Source: an uncultured Pseudomonadota bacterium
GTDB lineage: Bacteria > Pseudomonadota > Gammaproteobacteria > Ga0077536
Length of the DNA: 34,137 nt
Direction of reading: 5' to 3'
Assembly (NCBI GenBank): GCA_913047675.1
Contig: CAJWTO010000010.1
Span: 1 to 34,137, forward strand
Made by a program: the position numbers and the translations under genes. This document shows, piece by piece, positions 8,663 through 17,184 of this stretch (its first letter is position 1; every line of letters starts with the position of its first letter). The notes beneath the pieces are model-generated. The model was given only the letters and a program-made list of their open reading frames with translations, had not been told where the DNA came from and did no database searches.

Positions 8663-9407
8663 TCAAGTAGTCTCAGCCACAAAAAGAAAACTCATCCACA
8701 TCATTGGTAAGCGATTCCTACGACTTATCGATAAAGTTCAAAATCAGTGCTCAATAGTTCCAACATCACCCTTTTTGCCAAATGAGACATTCTCGTGGAT
8801 CTCGGCACTTGAAGAGCAGTTTCCAAAAATAATAAAAGAGTTTGACGAAGTATGGAAAGATCCATCGAAAATTCCAGCATTTCATCAAATGTCTCCCGAT
8901 CAAGCTCGTATTTCGAAAGAAGATTACTGGAAAACATATGCTTTCTTTATATTCGGAAACGCTGTAATAGAAAACTGTAGCAAGTGCTCAGAAACCACAG
9001 AAGTGCTCAATAAGATACCGAATCTTCAAAATGCTTGGTTCTCAATCTTAGCTCCTAAATATCATATACCACCCCATCGAGGACCTACCAAGGCCTTAAT
9101 TAGGTGTCATTTGGGCTTAAAAGTACCCGGTAACGCAAATAGCTGTTGGATAAGAGTAGATAACGAAGTACGAGGATGGTCTGAAGGTCAGTGCATTCTC
9201 TTTGATGATACTTTTGAACATGAAGTACAAAATAACACGTCCGAATATCGAGCCGTCCTTTTTATCGATGTGGAACGCCCCATGAACCGAGTAGGACAAC
9301 TGATAAATACTCTTATCCTAAATATGATGAAAGCAACACGCTATGTAAAAGATCCTCTAAATAATATGAAAAAATGGAATAAAAATTTATCCGAAAAGCA
9401 TAAGTAG
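8652..9407 (+). CDS. Aspartyl/asparaginyl beta-hydroxylase family dioxygenase (LpxO-like)
   Basis: A 251-residue Fe(II)/2-oxoglutarate oxygenase of the AspH/LpxO family. The metal-binding pair is H142 (in PPHRGPTK) and H190 (in DDTFEHEVQN), with R200 ten residues later to hold 2-oxoglutarate. This spacing matches the family, which uses a two-His site without a carboxylate. The C-terminal 40 residues are amphipathic. Bacterial relatives such as LpxO hydroxylate the 2-position of lipid A acyl chains. In this setting a ceramide acyl chain or long-chain base is a reasonable substrate, but that is inference. It overlaps the preceding NTP transferase by 11 bases and ends 113 bases before the next gene. 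Confidence 0.8.
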   Translation: MKNSQVVSATKRKLIHIIGKRFLRLIDKVQNQCSIVPTSPFLPNETFSWISALEEQFPKIIKEFDEVWKDPSKIPAFHQMSPDQARISKEDYWKTYAFFIFGNAVIENCSKCSETTEVLNKIPNLQNAWFSILAPKYHIPPHRGPTKALIRCHLGLKVPGNANSCWIRVDNEVRGWSEGQCILFDDTFEHEVQNNTSEYRAVLFIDVERPMNRVGQLINTLILNMMKATRYVKDPLNNMKKWNKNLSEKHK

Positions 9408-9520
9408 CTATAAAATCAGGGCGTAGCAAACCTGCGACTCGCATCATGGATTACCTAGGCGTCGCATGCTAAAGTGCGTGCACGATTTAAATCCACATGA
9501 CTCAATTCATAAGGTACTAA

Positions 9521-10243
9521 ATGAAAGCAATTATTTTGAGCGCCGGTCAAGGAAAGCGCCTACTACCCCTTACCGCAAAACAACCGAAAGCCGCTATTAA
9601 AATAAAAGGAAAATCCGTGCTCGAGTGGCAACTGCAAGAGTTATCTAAATGCGCCATTGAAGACGTACTTGTCGTTACCGGATTTGGGGCCGATAAAATA
9701 GACTCTATTGTGCGGAAACAAAATTTTGTAACTGCACGAACCCTGTATAACCCATTTTATCTGCAAAGTGATAATCTCGGAACCTGCTGGATCGCTCGGC
9801 ATGAGATGGAGATGCCGTTCATACTCATCAACGGAGACACACTATTTGAAGCCGGTATTGTCAGAGAGTTACTCGGGTCTAAAAACGACAGTAAAATAAC
9901 GCTCGTAACTGATTCAAAAGATATTTACGATGACGATGATATGAAAATCATCCTAGAGAAAGACCACATCTCTAAAATAGGAAAGACAATCGACCGCTCG
10001 AAGGTAGACGCTGAATCTATAGGGATGATGTACTTTAGTGCCAAAGGATCAAGTGCTTTTATAGAGCAACTCAACACCATGATGCGAGCCGATAGCGGGC
10101 TGCAGAAGTGGTATCTTTCTGCAATAAACGCTATCGCTCAATCGCATAAGGTTGCAACCTGCCCAATTGATGGATTGCATTGGTGTGAAATCGACAGCCA
10201 CGAAGATTTGGAGATTGCTGAGGAAAAAGTTGCGACGTGGTAA
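9521..10243 (+). CDS. Phosphocholine/inositol-phosphate cytidylyltransferase-like nucleotidyltransferase
   Basis: A 240-residue enzyme of the sugar/alcohol-phosphate nucleotidyltransferase superfamily. The signature MKAIILSAGQGKRLLPLT gives the G-x-G-x-R loop. ILINGDTLFE carries the metal-binding Asp, and GLHWCEIDSHEDLEIAEE carries the C-terminal Asp. The short length with no hexapeptide-repeat domain, and ALSAGQGKRLLPLT-like plus NPFYLQSDNLGTCWIA-like segments, recall LicC and inositol-1-phosphate cytidylyltransferase. The likely product is a CDP-activated head group (CDP-inositol, CDP-choline or similar), which would feed the CDP-alcohol transferase encoded at 13903. The substrate cannot be read from the sequence. 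Confidence 0.75.
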   Translation: MKAIILSAGQGKRLLPLTAKQPKAAIKIKGKSVLEWQLQELSKCAIEDVLVVTGFGADKIDSIVRKQNFVTARTLYNPFYLQSDNLGTCWIARHEMEMPFILINGDTLFEAGIVRELLGSKNDSKITLVTDSKDIYDDDDMKIILEKDHISKIGKTIDRSKVDAESIGMMYFSAKGSSAFIEQLNTMMRADSGLQKWYLSAINAIAQSHKVATCPIDGLHWCEIDSHEDLEIAEEKVATW

Positions 10244-10253
10244 GTCCTATCAA

Positions 10254-10745
10254 CTATTTTATCATTTTTATCATTTTGACTCTTGAGGTGTTTCCCGCAG
10301 ACCAAGTGCCCGTATCTAAGAAGTACTCAATCACGTCGCTCTCTACACTTTGATTTCCTTTGAGCAATTTCGCCGAGCCAGACAGCTTGACCACGTTATT
10401 TTTCGCGGAATAGTTTAGAATCACCGCCGTTCCACTTACAGTACGCTTTCTGTCACTTCGATACTTGATGTCGGCAGGAGCACCTTGAACTTTGACGAAG
10501 TCCGAGTCGTCAATTCTGCCTTCAACTATTCCACTATCCCCTTTAATAGTCCACGTCCGCGTATTGATTCTCAGCTGACCACTCAACTTAAAACCCTGCT
10601 CGCCAACATTCTGACTGGCTTTCTCTGCGGATATCACAATGGGATCATAGATAGACTCGGTATCCTCTGAGGCACTAGCGGACATTATAACCATACTCAT
10701 TAGGCAACTCGCTCCTAAAATAAGTGTGAGAAAACTAAGTTGCAC
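10254..10745 (-). CDS. lptA: LptA-like periplasmic lipid-bridge protein
   Basis: LptA forms the beta-jellyroll bridge that carries LPS across the periplasm. I start at the GTG at 10743-10745, because a GAGAGGG site lies 6 bases upstream and it yields a signal peptide (MQLSFLTLILGASCL..., cleavage near SASA). The open frame runs on to a TTG at 10790. The mature part shows PIVISAEKASQ, VKVQGAPADIKY, VSGTAVILNYS and VKLSGSAKLLKGNQ, the repeat-like strands of the OstA/LptA domain. The product is 163 residues (E. coli 185). It is divergent from lptF with 78 bases between, and no lptC, lptB or kdsC is nearby. A sphingolipid-dedicated paralogue is my inference. Confidence 0.8.
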   Translation of the reverse strand: MQLSFLTLILGASCLMSMVIMSASASEDTESIYDPIVISAEKASQNVGEQGFKLSGQLRINTRTWTIKGDSGIVEGRIDDSDFVKVQGAPADIKYRSDRKRTVSGTAVILNYSAKNNVVKLSGSAKLLKGNQSVESDVIEYFLDTGTWSAGNTSRVKMIKMIK

Positions 10746-10823
10746 TTGGCGCCCTCTCCAGCGATGATGTTCTTCTAAATTGCTTAACAATGAGTCAGTT
10801 TCCCACGGATTGGTAAATAGAAA

Positions 10824-11879
10824 GTGCTTCTAAATCGTTATCTTATACGCGAAATACTTGTAAATCTAATTTCAGTCATGTTTGTACTGTCTGTTATCTT
10901 TTTTTCCTATAGCCTCACTAGATTAATGACAGATGCCGCTAGTGGCCTGTACAAAATGAGTGAGGTATTAATTTTGAACTGGTTTAAACTCCTGATATCC
11001 GTAGAAGTACTATTACCGCTCGCCCTTTACTTTAGCATCATTTTTGCAATGGCCCGACTAGCTAACAGTAATGAGCTAACCATTTTAAAAAGTGTTGGCT
11101 TGTCAGATCTTAAACTTAAAAAGATTGTTCTCGTGTTTGGTATCTTGGTATCGGTAGTTGTCGGTGCTCTATCTATCTATACTCGACCCTGGGCCTATCA
11201 GCATATTTATGCTATGAAGGAGCGTGCCCAATCATCTTCTGAAGTCGAACGTATTAAAGCGCGCCAATTTTATAGCCTCAATGACGGCAAGCGCGTCGTG
11301 TATATCGAAAAAATTACTGGGCCTAAAAATAGCCTATCAGATATTTTCATAAGGACGAAAGATGGGGAAGATATACAAATCATTACAGCACCGACTGGAA
11401 GTATAGAGCTGTTAACCACTGAAAATATCCACACCCTAACCTTAAATCAAGCTAATATATTTAAGCAATCGTATGAGTCTTCCGATCTCATTGGGAAGTT
11501 TCAAACTCTTATATTGCAACTGCAAGCGTCTAGCGAAATCGATCTTGAGTATAAAGCTAAAGCTGCGAGCACCTCCACATTGGTTGATCAGGACTCACTT
11601 TATGACAAAGCTGAGCTTCAGTGGCGACTTTCGACGCCCATCTCAACCATAGTTCTAGTACTGATAGCACTAATGCTCGTCGATTATAGACCAAGAACTA
11701 GTCGATTTTCGAAATTACCTCTTGCTATAGCGTCGTATGCTATCTACTACAATATTATGACTGTCTCGAAGACTTGGGTGGAACAAGGAGTTTTATCTTA
11801 CGTCTGGATCCCAGCAGTAGTAATAATTTCAGTGGTACTGTTCATCTACTTTATTCACAACAAGCGGACGTCTTTATGA
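10824..11879 (+). CDS. lptF: LptF-type permease of the Lpt exporter
   Basis: LptF and LptG form the membrane part of the LptB2FG ABC exporter. The 351-residue product starts at a GTG (MLLNRYLIREILVNL). It has TM segments near 12-35, 50-80 and 95-120, a periplasmic beta-jellyroll domain (about 135-265), and three more TM segments to the end. NSNELTILKSVGLSDLKL is the cytoplasmic coupling helix of the family, and RWAY/RPWAYQ-type residues follow TM3. The length is close to E. coli LptF (366). The stop overlaps the lptG start as ATGA. No strong ribosome binding site precedes the GTG. In gammaproteobacteria lptF usually neighbours pepA, which is absent here. Confidence 0.9.
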   Translation: MLLNRYLIREILVNLISVMFVLSVIFFSYSLTRLMTDAASGLYKMSEVLILNWFKLLISVEVLLPLALYFSIIFAMARLANSNELTILKSVGLSDLKLKKIVLVFGILVSVVVGALSIYTRPWAYQHIYAMKERAQSSSEVERIKARQFYSLNDGKRVVYIEKITGPKNSLSDIFIRTKDGEDIQIITAPTGSIELLTTENIHTLTLNQANIFKQSYESSDLIGKFQTLILQLQASSEIDLEYKAKAASTSTLVDQDSLYDKAELQWRLSTPISTIVLVLIALMLVDYRPRTSRFSKLPLAIASYAIYYNIMTVSKTWVEQGVLSYVWIPAVVIISVVLFIYFIHNKRTSL

Positions 11880-12940
11880 CTTATATAGTTGGACGATATA
11901 TCTCAACCCTTGTGCTAAAAAATGGCTTATTTGCATTAACTCTATTACTAGTACTATTCAGTATCCTTGGCCTTGTAGAGGCTCTAGAAGATGTCGGGAA
12001 AGGATCGTTTACTGTCGTCAACGCAATATCAGTCATTATACTGGAGGTACCAAATAGAGTACTTGAACTACTTCCAATAAGTATCCTATTGGGATGTGTT
12101 ATGGGACTTGGTGCTTTGGCTAGCAATCAGGAGGTGTCCGCGATGCGTGCATCGGGTTTAGCCGTCATGTCTTTTTCTAAGTTAATAGTTTATGTGACCT
12201 TAACTATCTCTGTATTAGCAGTTCTTGCGCAGAACTATGTAGTCCCCTCGACCGAACAACAAGCTCAAAGAATCAAAGCATATACATTAGAACAGACAAA
12301 CTACACTGATGATGGTTTTTGGAGCAAAAAAAATAATCAATTGATCAGGATTGAAGCATTTGCTTCCGATAGTATGGTCGGTGCACTAGAAATCTACGAA
12401 CTTTCTCAATCTGGTAATATCCTCAGAGCCATAACAGCTGAAAATGCGCAGATCCATTCGAACGGGCTATGGGAGCTGAAAAATGTTACAGAAACGAAGC
12501 TAAATCCTAGCGACCCTCCCACTAAGAGAGTCTTACCGTCTTTAACATGGAAAAGCTTTTTCAACTCTGATCAACTAAGTGCCTTAGTCACTCCTCCGCG
12601 CGCATTGTCGACGTTCGATCTAATTAAATACATCAGGGCAAATGAAAATGATGGCGTGGGCACTCGGACACATGAGCTAGTTTTGTGGCAGCGACTAGCC
12701 GTTCCTCTAATGCTAGTTGCCATGGCTTTAATAGGCGTTCCTATCGCGCTATCATCTGTCCAATTCCGTTCAACTAGCTCAAGGAGTCTTCTGGCTGGAG
12801 CCATCGGGATTATTTTTTATCTGCTTCAACAGATTTCAGGCCACTTAGCGACACTGCTCGAACTAAGTCCGGCTATGTCTGTCTTGGGACCTCCAATCAT
12901 AATCCTCTTGCTTGCTATTCGATATACTAGAAGAATATAA
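11876..12940 (+). CDS. lptG: LptG-type permease of the Lpt exporter
   Basis: Partner of LptF. I take the ATG at 11876 (MTYIVGRYISTLVLKNG), which overlaps the lptF stop; the longer open frame lies inside lptF. The product has 354 residues (E. coli 360). TM1-3 occupy residues 10-120. The coupling helix reads ASNQEVSAMRASGLAVM, a periplasmic jellyroll covers about 125-260, and TM4-6 contain QRLAVPLMLVAMALIGVPIAL and a final hydrophobic stretch ending in Arg-Arg. The ATPase LptB must come from elsewhere in the genome. Its position inside a sphingolipid locus suggests a specialised cargo, but it could also be the only LPS exporter. Confidence 0.9.
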   Translation: MTYIVGRYISTLVLKNGLFALTLLLVLFSILGLVEALEDVGKGSFTVVNAISVIILEVPNRVLELLPISILLGCVMGLGALASNQEVSAMRASGLAVMSFSKLIVYVTLTISVLAVLAQNYVVPSTEQQAQRIKAYTLEQTNYTDDGFWSKKNNQLIRIEAFASDSMVGALEIYELSQSGNILRAITAENAQIHSNGLWELKNVTETKLNPSDPPTKRVLPSLTWKSFFNSDQLSALVTPPRALSTFDLIKYIRANENDGVGTRTHELVLWQRLAVPLMLVAMALIGVPIALSSVQFRSTSSRSLLAGAIGIIFYLLQQISGHLATLLELSPAMSVLGPPIIILLLAIRYTRRI

Positions 12941-12963
12941 CTTACTATTACTAGCTATAAAAA

Positions 12964-13818
12964 CTACCAGGAATGTCTTGTAAGTTCCTTTGTTATCGAA
13001 GAACCGAAAACCTTAAGCCGCGCTATAACCTCCCAGTCACTAACTCCGGACTTAATTTCGAATAATCTATATGATGCAGGCGCATGTCCTGCCACATTGG
13101 AAGCTGAGGCAGTGGCGAATACTTTAGTGCATTCATTCGCAGCATAAATTTTATTTTGATGCACGTGCCCATGCAAAACCATCTGAACATTTTGCTGTTT
13201 CAGCAAATAAGAGAGTAAAGTTGCATCTCTCAACGACTTGCGCTTCTTGCACATACTGGGGACCGGCGGGTGATGCAAGAAAACACACTGGAAGGTATCA
13301 GAACTTGCTTCTAAAATAGATTTCAATTTTTCTAGCTGCTCCCTTCCCAACAAACCTCTAGCAGACCAAAACGGCTCAGCCTGAGCGGAGCAGAGTCCAA
13401 TAAAAGTAATTCCTTGATACTGAAAAACACTCGGGAATCCCGTACCTTTCTCACGTTCCTCGAAAAGATATGAACTCCAATATCTCTGGATTAGTTGATA
13501 TGACTCTCGCTGGTAACAGTCGTGATTACCAGGAACTAAAATTACTTTGCATATACTGGCAAGTTCATCAAGCCAATCTTTCGCCTGTATAATTTCTGGC
13601 TCCGTTCCTATTTGTACCAAATCTCCGGTGCATATAATCAAATCAGGAGCTTCAGATCGAATATCTTTCACAAGGAGATCTAATTGTGATCTAAGGTGAT
13701 GCTTCTGCCTACGTGACCAAGAAATTGCACCAAGAGAACGTTTGTTGAATAAAAACCTACCTGCAGCAAAACTAGGCAGGCTAGTTAAGTGAGGATCGGT
13801 TAAATGGATAATCCGCAT
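12964..13818 (-). CDS. Calcineurin-like metallophosphoesterase
   Basis: A 284-residue cytoplasmic enzyme with all five motifs of the dinuclear metallophosphoesterase fold: DPH (D8, H10), GD (D66), GNHD (N98-D100), LHHPP and GHVH. The closest general type is the class III phosphodiesterase (CpdA-like) group, which includes enzymes acting on phosphodiesters and CDP- or UDP-linked lipids. It lies between lptG and the CDP-alcohol transferase on the opposite strand, convergent with lptG (23 bases) and divergent from the transferase (84 bases). A role in removing a phosphate from a lipid intermediate is possible but unproven; a cyclic-nucleotide phosphodiesterase is the alternative. Confidence 0.82.
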   Translation of the reverse strand: MRIIHLTDPHLTSLPSFAAGRFLFNKRSLGAISWSRRQKHHLRSQLDLLVKDIRSEAPDLIICTGDLVQIGTEPEIIQAKDWLDELASICKVILVPGNHDCYQRESYQLIQRYWSSYLFEEREKGTGFPSVFQYQGITFIGLCSAQAEPFWSARGLLGREQLEKLKSILEASSDTFQCVFLHHPPVPSMCKKRKSLRDATLLSYLLKQQNVQMVLHGHVHQNKIYAANECTKVFATASASNVAGHAPASYRLFEIKSGVSDWEVIARLKVFGSSITKELTRHSW

Positions 13819-13902
13819 ATGTAATTAATCCCTCATTTTGCCCATACCACAAGAACTCACTATACTGCATGCCTATTTGTTTTTTTAGTACGAGATTCGA
13901 TT

Positions 13903-15087
13903 ATGTCCCAATCTGCCACAATAGTCTCCGATAACTCTACGGTCTTGTGGGGACTTAAGTCTGCGGATCGAATCCAGAAACAATTAGCTTCTATAAATAT
14001 CCCATTATCCTCTGAATGCTCGCCTGAAGAAAATCCGGAGGGCTCGGTATTATTAATCGACTCAAACTTTATGTTCGACACTCATACTATTGAAAATTTC
14101 GTCGAGTCCAATTCTGAATTACTGATTTGCACCGACACACATATCATCGCGGCTCTCAAATGTGACATTGGAAAAATCGAGCAAAATAAACAGACGATTG
14201 GTTCTACCGCGTCGCCCCAAATTATAGGTAATAGAGCAGTCGGACTCCAGCAATATAATGATAAACTCAGACGATCAAAGCCTCCGTTACTAAAGCATAT
14301 CCCAAGTTTTTCCGTCAAGGATCTGGAATCTCTGCTGTACGGGAATTCTTACAAAGGAATAACTGATTTTGTGACCAAGTGGTGGTGGCCGCGTCCTGCA
14401 AAAAAAATAGTCAGGTTATGTGTGAAGTACAGCATCACACCAAATATGGTAACCATAGTTGGGGCATTGCTAATGCTGTTTGCACTCGTATGTTTTGCGG
14501 AAGGGTTATTCGTGTTCGGACTTATCAGTGGTTGGATCATGACTTTACTGGATACGGTTGACGGTAAATTAGCACGTGTCACAGAGCGTACTAGTAAAAC
14601 AGGACACGTTTTAGATCATGGTATGGATATTATTCACCCACCAATATGGTACTTTTATTGGGGCGTCGGTTTGTCAGGAGCCACTTCTTTTTTTGGCTAT
14701 AGTCTTTTTGACCTCAGCTTGATAATGGTGTGCGCATACATAGGGGGGCGCCTCGCGGAAGGATTATTCGAAGGTCTAGGAAACTGTTCGCTATTCGCGT
14801 GGAGGCCGGCCGATGCATATTTTAGATTATTCGTTGCGCGACGCAATCCATGCTTAGTGATTCTTACGTTGGCTATAATACTGGGTCAACCACCTTTAGG
14901 GTTTATCGGTGTGGTAGTGTGGACCTTGATCTGTACAGTCCTACTTTTTTTTAGACTGGCCTACGCGGTCTTTGTGAGATTGAGCAAAGGTCAGCTAAAA
15001 TCTTGGCTGCAAGATCCCCGCGCTGCAGAGCTATCCCCTGTAGCCTTTAAAACGTTTTCTGAAACCAAACAAGCCTATGACTCCTAA
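13903..15087 (+). CDS. CDP-alcohol phosphatidyltransferase with degenerate N-terminal nucleotidyltransferase-like region
   Basis: A 394-residue membrane enzyme. The complete CDP-alcohol phosphotransferase motif is present: D217, D220-G221, A224-R225, G234, D238 and D242. The ITPNMVTIVGALL start of the first TM lies at 178-190, with about five further TM segments up to residue 365. The first 130 residues resemble a decayed nucleotidyltransferase domain, as in IPCT-DIPPS fusions, but lack a GxGxR loop. The enzyme joins a CDP-activated partner to an alcohol. In this locus it plausibly attaches the phospho-head group to ceramide, using the nucleotidyltransferases next door. The stop overlaps the next start by 11 bases. 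Confidence 0.87.
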   Translation: MSQSATIVSDNSTVLWGLKSADRIQKQLASINIPLSSECSPEENPEGSVLLIDSNFMFDTHTIENFVESNSELLICTDTHIIAALKCDIGKIEQNKQTIGSTASPQIIGNRAVGLQQYNDKLRRSKPPLLKHIPSFSVKDLESLLYGNSYKGITDFVTKWWWPRPAKKIVRLCVKYSITPNMVTIVGALLMLFALVCFAEGLFVFGLISGWIMTLLDTVDGKLARVTERTSKTGHVLDHGMDIIHPPIWYFYWGVGLSGATSFFGYSLFDLSLIMVCAYIGGRLAEGLFEGLGNCSLFAWRPADAYFRLFVARRNPCLVILTLAIILGQPPLGFIGVVVWTLICTVLLFFRLAYAVFVRLSKGQLKSWLQDPRAAELSPVAFKTFSETKQAYDS

Positions 15088-15973
15088 TAACCAACTCCTT
15101 GAAGATTGGTGGCCTGATGAGTTCCTAGCGGCAATAATAGAAAAATATCGTGATAATGTCGAAGCTGTAATACTTTATGGTTCATGGCTTCGTGGAAAAC
15201 GCGATACACTGCCAGACTTCTACGTTATTTTCACCGACTACAACCAACTGTCATCTCTGTGGCAAAAAGTAGCTAATCGATTACTCGAGCCAAATGTATA
15301 TCAACTAAGCCTTTCAAAACGAAACGCACAATGTAACGCTAAATATGCAACTATCTCTCTAAAGCAACTTGTAAAAAAAACAACAACAGGATTCCATCCT
15401 TATATATGGGCGCGTTTCAGCCAACCCTCAAGTATTCTTTATACGAAAAATGAAAAAGCTCGGAATGCTTTGGATACGCTTATTGGGTCGTCAGAAAAAC
15501 GAATGATGAGAGAGGCATTAGGTATGTCTCCCAAGTCATTCACTAGTAGACAACTATGGGAAACGGCGCTAACTCTCACTTATGGAGTCGAGCTAAGGGC
15601 GGAAAGTAAGGATAAAATAATGCTAATAGTGGAGCAACATCAAGACTACTTTGAGTCGAAAGTTGCCGAGCACTCAGACACTTTAGAGCTGTCCGAAACA
15701 GGAAATAATGAATGGACTTTCGAATGCTCTGACAAATATCGTCTAAAAACTAAATTACGATGGAAGATCCGAAGGATAATTGGAGTCTTTTTATCGATAG
15801 CCCGTCTAATGAAAGCAACAACTACATTTAACCAGCCTCTCGAATATTTGCTTTGGAAAATAGAAAGACATACTGGGATCAAAGAAAATGCTACTGCATT
15901 ACAACTTAAATATCCGCTGATCTTCTCATGGCCCCTTATCTGGAAAATTTTTCGAAGAGGGGGGTTCAAGTAG
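15077..15973 (+). CDS. Tam41-like nucleotidyltransferase (phosphatidate cytidylyltransferase family)
   Basis: A 298-residue protein with a minimal nucleotidyltransferase motif, VILYGSWLRGKRDTLPDFYVIFTDY (residues 24-48, shown in parts: LYGSW, LRGK, PDFYVIF). Downstream it has HPYIWARFSQPSSILY and LWETALTLTYGVELRAE, segments that recall the Tam41 family, which makes CDP-diacylglycerol in mitochondria and some bacteria. The usual second catalytic Asp position reads Tyr (DFY), so activity may be altered. The C-terminus has a basic helix and LEYLLWKIERHTG. It is coupled to the CDP-alcohol transferase by an 11-base overlap, so it may activate a lipid phosphate (phosphatidate or ceramide phosphate) for it. 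The family call is from recalled sequence character. Confidence 0.62.
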   Translation: MTPNNQLLEDWWPDEFLAAIIEKYRDNVEAVILYGSWLRGKRDTLPDFYVIFTDYNQLSSLWQKVANRLLEPNVYQLSLSKRNAQCNAKYATISLKQLVKKTTTGFHPYIWARFSQPSSILYTKNEKARNALDTLIGSSEKRMMREALGMSPKSFTSRQLWETALTLTYGVELRAESKDKIMLIVEQHQDYFESKVAEHSDTLELSETGNNEWTFECSDKYRLKTKLRWKIRRIIGVFLSIARLMKATTTFNQPLEYLLWKIERHTGIKENATALQLKYPLIFSWPLIWKIFRRGGFK

Positions 15974-16005
15974 TATCCTGTAAAATCAACCTCCTCCTCT
16001 AGTAG

Positions 16006-17184
16006 TCAACTATTTTTAATCGCCTCGAAGGCATCAATTATGGCTCTTATTTGTTCCTTACTATGCGCCGCGGTCACACTGCAACGGATCAAACTTCCGC
16101 CATCTGGGGCTGCTGGCGGTAATATTAGATTTGTATAAACTCCTTTATTAAATAAATTCTGCCAATAGGTAAGAGCAACTTCTCTGTCTTCAAAAGGAAT
16201 TCCGATCACAGGACTAACGTCTGTCCCTATTTGAAATCCAAGTTGCGACAATCCAGAATGTAAGAGCTTTGCATTTGACCAAACTGTTTCTCGCAATTCG
16301 GGACAATTTTTAATCTTTTTTAAAGCCTGTCTAGTCGTCGCTATAACTGATGGAGACGGCGATGCTGTAAAAATATAAGGTCTGCTCGCGTAACGAATTA
16401 GACTTAATTCTGGGTGATTACTTACGCAAAAACCCCCGATCGAACCAAGACTTTTGCTGAAGGTCCCAACGATAAAATCTACCTCATCACTTACACCTTG
16501 ATCTTCGGCCAAGCCACGACCATTTTCACCATATAGCCCAAGTGAATGAGCCTCATCGACCATCAAGTAACTTCCAAATTCGTTTTTGACATCTACATAT
16601 TCTTTTAACGGAGCACAGTCACCTCTAACACTATAGAGTCCCTCTACAACAATAAGAGCGTCTTTACCTGCCTCACCTAATCTGCTAAGCCTCTTACGCA
16701 GGCCTTCTGGGTCATTATGCTTAAACCTATATATTTTCGCACCACTCATTCGACACCCGTCAAAGAGACTAGCATGTCCTTCGGAATCAATAAGTACTGA
16801 GTCCTCAGTATTGAGAAGTGCAGTTAGCATTCCAATATTAGCCGAGTAACCAGTCGAAAAAACCATCCCATGGGAGCAATCAAAGAATTCTGCTATCTCT
16901 GTCTCTAAATCTAGATGCTGCTGATACGTGCCGTTAGCCATACGAGATCCAGTAGTACCTGTACCGGCCTCAACTAGGGCCTGCTGTCCTGCAGCCACGC
17001 AATCAGGATCAAACGTCAGACCTAAATAATTATTGGTACCTGCCATTATCTTCGGTTGGCCGCCAATTATCGCTACAGAGGCAGAAATGACTTCACTAAT
17101 AATAGTACCAGTGGGATTGATTGGAATTTCCATCAGCGCCTGCTCTAATACTCGCGCCTGAGAAAATTTTTCGAATAAGCTCAT
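16006..17184 (-). CDS. spt: Serine palmitoyltransferase-type alpha-oxoamine synthase
   Basis: This PLP enzyme condenses L-serine with an acyl thioester to give 3-ketosphinganine, the first step of sphingolipid synthesis. The product has 392 residues. PLP contacts are H137 (SEGHAS), D210-E-A-H213, and the Schiff-base K244 in GTFSKSLGSIGGF. GTFSKS and RPYIFTASPSPS are the forms seen in serine palmitoyltransferases rather than in BioF or Kbl. TNNYLGLT and GTGTTGSRMANGTYQQHLDLE are general alpha-oxoamine synthase motifs. The start overlaps the ACP stop (ATGA), which implies acyl-ACP as donor. It is the last gene of the operon and converges with the Tam41-like gene. Confidence 0.9.
   Translation of the reverse strand: MSLFEKFSQARVLEQALMEIPINPTGTIISEVISASVAIIGGQPKIMAGTNNYLGLTFDPDCVAAGQQALVEAGTGTTGSRMANGTYQQHLDLETEIAEFFDCSHGMVFSTGYSANIGMLTALLNTEDSVLIDSEGHASLFDGCRMSGAKIYRFKHNDPEGLRKRLSRLGEAGKDALIVVEGLYSVRGDCAPLKEYVDVKNEFGSYLMVDEAHSLGLYGENGRGLAEDQGVSDEVDFIVGTFSKSLGSIGGFCVSNHPELSLIRYASRPYIFTASPSPSVIATTRQALKKIKNCPELRETVWSNAKLLHSGLSQLGFQIGTDVSPVIGIPFEDREVALTYWQNLFNKGVYTNLILPPAAPDGGSLIRCSVTAAHSKEQIRAIIDAFEAIKNS

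Noticed and set aside
10746-10790. Longer LptA-like protein from the TTG at 10790
   Set aside because: The added 15 residues are charged and would spoil the signal peptide, and the GTG at 10745 has a good ribosome binding site.
10254-12940. Treating lptA/F/G as the ordinary LPS export genes with no link to the locus
   Set aside because: Not excluded, but the position between lipid head-group genes and the lack of pepA, kdsC, lptC and lptB make a dedicated role the better working idea; genome copy number will decide.
16006-17184. BioF (8-amino-7-oxononanoate synthase) or Kbl as the identity of the PLP enzyme
   Set aside because: The GTFSKS lysine motif, the RPYIFTAS segment, and the coupled ACP, FAAL and reductase genes fit serine palmitoyltransferase; no biotin or threonine genes are near.
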